A DNA stretch of 42,747 nt from Bacteroidota bacterium (GTDB lineage Bacteria; Bacteroidota; Bacteroidia; Flavobacteriales_F; PHOS-HE28): the NCBI GenBank assembly GCA_018266685.1, contig JAFDZY010000028.1, positions 1 to 42,747 on the forward strand, in the 5' to 3' direction. Every line of letters begins with the position of its first letter. The first letter of the stretch is position 1. This document shows, in pieces, positions 40,041-42,747 of the stretch. Made by a program: the position numbers and the translations under genes. Under the pieces are notes generated by a model that worked only from the letters and a program-made list of their open reading frames with translations, searched no databases and was not told the origin of the DNA.

Positions 40041-42747
40041 TTATTTGATGATGCTCAAGCGCTGAACGGTGCGATGTCCGTTCACGGTGATGTTCACCAT
40101 GTACACGCCGCTGGCCACGTCATTGGGCAGTTGCAGCACGGTGTTGAAGCGCTCGCCGTTGTTGCCGAACTCCTGGGTAAACACCTGCTTGCCGTAGATG
40201 TCCTGCACATCAACACTGATGCGCTGCTCGACATCCTTTAGGCCGCCAATGTTCAGGTTTACCTGGCCATCGCGCACCGGGTTAGGCCACATGGTGGCAT
40301 CACCAAAGCTGGCCCGCTCCATGCCTTGCAACGTGGCGTTGCCACCGCTGTTGTCAATGGTGATGGTGCAGGTGCTGGGGCAGAATCCGGAGTACAGGCC
40401 GTTCACCTTTACGTTGATCTCCACGTTGTATGTAGAGCCGTTCAGCAGGGGCGGTGCCACGCTGTTGTTCCACTTCAGTTGCAGGATGTATGTGCTGCGC
40501 GTGAAGGTTTGATCATAGTTCTCCGTGGAATTGAAGATGTGGAACTGGTACTCCGTACCGCCCACCACAGGCGTGGCATAGATGAAGCTGTTGTTGGTGC
40601 TGGGGTTGAATGCACGCGCCTCGTTGCAGGAATGCCCATAGCTCGGCGCCATGATCAGGTGTGAGCACGTCACAACCTCTTGTACGCCCAATCCCAGGTC
40701 GCAACCACTTCCCCAGTGGGCATCGGTGACTGCGCCTGCTACGTTGGTGCGTACCCGGGCGAAGTAATGCACGCCAGGCACAAGCGGGTTGCTCACCATG
40801 TTCCAGAAGTACACGTAGTTGGTGCTGCGCACGATGCGGCGGATGAAGCCTGCGTCCGGGTTGCTGAACTCAAACTGGTATTGTGTGGCACCGGTCACTT
40901 TGTTGCAGTACACATCGTCAAGCAGATCATTCGTGAAGATGCCGCACTCGTATGAGGCTATGTTGGCAGGTCCTTCAGGTAGGCAGAAGCTATGGCCGCT
41001 GCCATAGCTGGCGGAGGCGGTGGGGCTTTCAGGAGATTCACTGCCCGTGGCGAAATCATCCCGGAGCAGGAGCTTGCTGCCCGTGGTGCGCAGTTCCCAA
41101 CCACCGTTGGTGATGCCATCGCCGAAGCCGTCATGCAGGTTCAGCGTGTAGCACGTGGATTCCACTGCACTTCCCAAGCAGGCTGTCACGGAGTTCAGAC
41201 TGTTGGGAGTTGCAGGTGCACCGGAGGCAACCACCGTTCCACCACCGTCGCGGATCTCCCAACTGAGGTCGCCGGGGTTGGCATCCGTGGTGATGTTCAC
41301 CACCACTTGGTTGCCGGTGCAGGGTCCGCCAATGGGCGTTCCCGCACAAACACAGTTGGCATCATAGACATCATTGGTGGTATTCACATCACCGTCATTG
41401 CAGGCTGTACCGGGCAATGCACTGCCACCGGCCACACCCAGGCAGTCGATCAGTTGGCCCACACAATTGCAGTTTGCGTCATACACGTCATTGCCGGTGC
41501 TGGCGCTGCCATCATCGCATGCGGAACCGATGGTTGCCGTACCACCTACCACGCCAAGGCAATCGATCAGTTGGCCCACGCAGTTGCAGTCCGCATTGTA
41601 CACGTCGTTGCCGGTGTTGGCGTTGCCGTCATCGCAGGCAGAACCGATGGTTGCCGTTCCGCCCGGCACCCCGAGGCAGTCGGTCAACTGGCCGGCACAG
41701 TTGCAATTGGCATCATAGATGTCGCCGCCCGTGTTGGGGTTTCCATCGTCACACGCGGTGCCGGGGAGGGCGGGACCTCCCGCTACGCCAAGGCAATCGA
41801 TCAGTTGGCCCAAGCAGTTGCAGTCCGCATTGTACACGTCGTTGCCTGTGCTGGCGTTGCCGTCATCGCAGGCAGAGCCGATGGTTGCTGTTCCGCCCGG
41901 TACCCCGAGGCAGTCGGTCAACTGGCCGGCACAGTTGCAATTGGCATCGTAGATGTCTCCGCCCGTGCTGGGGTTTCCATCGTCACACGCGGTGCCGGGG
42001 AGGGCCGGACCACCCGCTACGCCAAGGCAATCGATCAGTTGGCCCACGCAGTTGCAGTCCGCATTGTACACGTCGTTGCCTGTGCTGGCGTTGCCGTCAT
42101 CGCAGGCAGAACCGATGGTTGCTGTTCCGCCCGGTACCCCCAGGCAGTCGGTCAACTGGCCGGCACAGTTGCAATTGGCATCGTAGATGTCGCCGCCCGT
42201 GCTGGGGTTTCCATCGTCACACGCGGTGCCGGGGAGGGCTGGGCCACCCGCTACGCCAAGGCAATCGATCAGTTGGCCCACGCAATCACAGTCCGCATTG
42301 TACACGTCGTTGCCGGTGCTGGCATCGCCGTCATCACAAGGTGTTCCCACAGTGGCGGTTCCTCCCGGTACGCCTTCGCAGTCCACCAGTTGGCCGGCAC
42401 AGTTGCAATTGGCATCGTAGATGTCGCCGCCCGTGCTGGGGTTTCCATCGTCACACGCGGTGCCGGGGAGGGCCGGACCGCCAATTGCTCCAAGGCAGTC
42501 GATTAATTCACCGGCGCAAACACAGGTTGACCCATAAACATCATTTCCGGTACTTGCGTTGCCGTCATCGCAGACGGAGCCAATGGTGGCAGTCCCGCCC
42601 GGTACTCCCAAGCAGTCGATCAGTTGGCCGGCGCAAACACAATTCGAGCCGTACACGTCGTTGCCGGTGTTTGCATTGCCGTCATTGCAGGCAGATCCGA
42701 TGGTTGCAGAACCTCCGGGCACACCGAGGCAGTCGATCAGTTGGCCA
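40041..42747 (-). CDS. giant T9SS surface protein with Cys/Asp-rich 39-residue repeats (5' end cut)
   Basis: The frame is open to the right edge; about 900 residues are visible and the true N-terminus is outside. From the N-terminal side there are twelve 39-residue repeats (consensus G-Q-L-I-D-C-L-G-V-x-G-G-x-A, then C-D-D-G-N-x-x-T-G, then D-x-Y, then C-x-C), a beta-rich region with NITTDANPGDLSWEI and NLHDGFGDGI modules, two fibronectin-like modules around TQYQFEFSN and TEYQFHIFN, and a type A T9SS sorting domain (MWPNPVRDGQVNLNI ... VYMVNITVNGHRTVQRLSIIK). The DDGN-x-x-T-x-x-D pattern suggests calcium binding, and the four regularly placed Cys suggest disulfides. An adhesin or stalk-like role is inferred. 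Confidence 0.88.
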   Translation of the reverse strand, partial: GQLIDCLGVPGGSATIGSACNDGNANTGNDVYGSNCVCAGQLIDCLGVPGGTATIGSVCDDGNASTGNDVYGSTCVCAGELIDCLGAIGGPALPGTACDDGNPSTGGDIYDANCNCAGQLVDCEGVPGGTATVGTPCDDGDASTGNDVYNADCDCVGQLIDCLGVAGGPALPGTACDDGNPSTGGDIYDANCNCAGQLTDCLGVPGGTATIGSACDDGNASTGNDVYNADCNCVGQLIDCLGVAGGPALPGTACDDGNPSTGGDIYDANCNCAGQLTDCLGVPGGTATIGSACDDGNASTGNDVYNADCNCLGQLIDCLGVAGGPALPGTACDDGNPNTGGDIYDANCNCAGQLTDCLGVPGGTATIGSACDDGNANTGNDVYNADCNCVGQLIDCLGVVGGTATIGSACDDGSASTGNDVYDANCNCVGQLIDCLGVAGGSALPGTACNDGDVNTTNDVYDANCVCAGTPIGGPCTGNQVVVNITTDANPGDLSWEIRDGGGTVVASGAPATPNSLNSVTACLGSAVESTCYTLNLHDGFGDGITNGGWELRTTGSKLLLRDDFATGSESPESPTASASYGSGHSFCLPEGPANIASYECGIFTNDLLDDVYCNKVTGATQYQFEFSNPDAGFIRRIVRSTNYVYFWNMVSNPLVPGVHYFARVRTNVAGAVTDAHWGSGCDLGLGVQEVVTCSHLIMAPSYGHSCNEARAFNPSTNNSFIYATPVVGGTEYQFHIFNSTENYDQTFTRSTYILQLKWNNSVAPPLLNGSTYNVEINVKVNGLYSGFCPSTCTITIDNSGGNATLQGMERASFGDATMWPNPVRDGQVNLNIGGLKDVEQRISVDVQDIYGKQVFTQEFGNNGERFNTVLQLPNDVASGVYMVNITVNGHRTVQRLSIIK
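41343..42746 (-). repeat. twelve coding repeats of 117 bases, in 234-base pairs
   Basis: The repeats fall into two alternating types. One has GTATIGSACDDGNASTGNDVYNADC and the other GPALPGTACDDGNPSTGGDIYDANC at the same place, so the higher-order unit is 78 residues (234 bases). Repeats 5-10 are nearly identical at DNA level, while the outer repeats have diverged, pointing to recent internal duplication. Confidence 0.93.

Noticed and set aside
40992..42506. Long plus-strand open frame with regular repeats opposite the T9SS repeat protein
   Set aside because: Its periodicity is only the antisense reading of the 117-base coding repeats.
41343..42747. Regular repeats considered as a CRISPR array
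   Set aside because: The repeats are 117/234 bases, coding in frame throughout, with no unique spacers of constant length and no cas genes.

Overview
The window reads as a piece of a Bacteroidota chromosome, most likely a high-GC Flavobacteriales-type organism. The evidence is four secreted proteins with C-terminal type IX secretion (T9SS) sorting domains, TonB-dependent receptors with carboxypeptidase-like N-terminal domains, the Bacteroidota-type order nadK / DUF6089 / uppS / bamA / ompH / ompH / murI with pdxJ divergent, almost no Shine-Dalgarno sequences, and repeated promoter -7 boxes of the TAnnTTTG type. No tRNA, rRNA, CRISPR array, phage or intact insertion sequence was seen. The two edge genes (a TonB receptor on the left, a Cys/Asp-rich repeat protein on the right) are cut by the window.

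Layout. 1-1.4 kb: 5' part of a TonB receptor preceded by an Nfu-type iron-sulfur scaffold gene. 1.5-4.7 kb: a probable metal-handling operon (small secreted Cys protein, TonB receptor with a Cys-Cys plug motif, periplasmic HMA protein) closed by a hairpin. 4.8-7.0 kb: gamma-carbonic anhydrase-like protein and a T9SS cargo protein. 7.0-16.6 kb: a long minus-strand envelope cluster reading CBS protein, extra Omp85 protein, NAD kinase, DUF6089 barrel, undecaprenyl diphosphate synthase, BamA, two OmpH/Skp chaperones, glutamate racemase. 16.7-18.8 kb: divergent pdxJ-hydrolase-hypothetical operon with 4-base overlaps. 18.8-22.1 kb: two divergent secreted phosphodiesterase-type enzymes (a PLD-family T9SS protein and an EEP-family protein). 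22.3-24.8 kb: heptose epimerase hldD, a MerR regulator and a membrane-anchored M23 peptidase. 25.5-31.5 kb: alaS, a DUF5684 membrane protein, a sigma-54-type response regulator without a DNA-binding domain, an Fsr-like MFS exporter and a small charged secreted protein. 31.9-34.3 kb: amino-acid permease and a T9SS cargo protein. 34.4-39.7 kb: Ppx/GppA phosphatase, NatAB-like ABC exporter, fatty-acid desaturase and lipid acyltransferase. 40.0-42.7 kb: the 3' part of a giant T9SS protein with twelve 39-residue repeats.

The least expected signal is outside the genes. Short tandem arrays with 7- or 8-base units follow the 3' ends of several genes. In the clearest case an inverted repeat of 27 bases begins exactly with the TAG stop codons of two convergent genes (hldD and the MerR gene). 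Two copies of a composite palindromic intergenic element with 10-base internal periodicity occur at about 24.9 and 31.7 kb. Another recurrent feature is a -7 box only 3-6 bases upstream of the start codon in seven genes, which implies leaderless mRNAs. All functional assignments come from reading the translated sequence; no database search was run.
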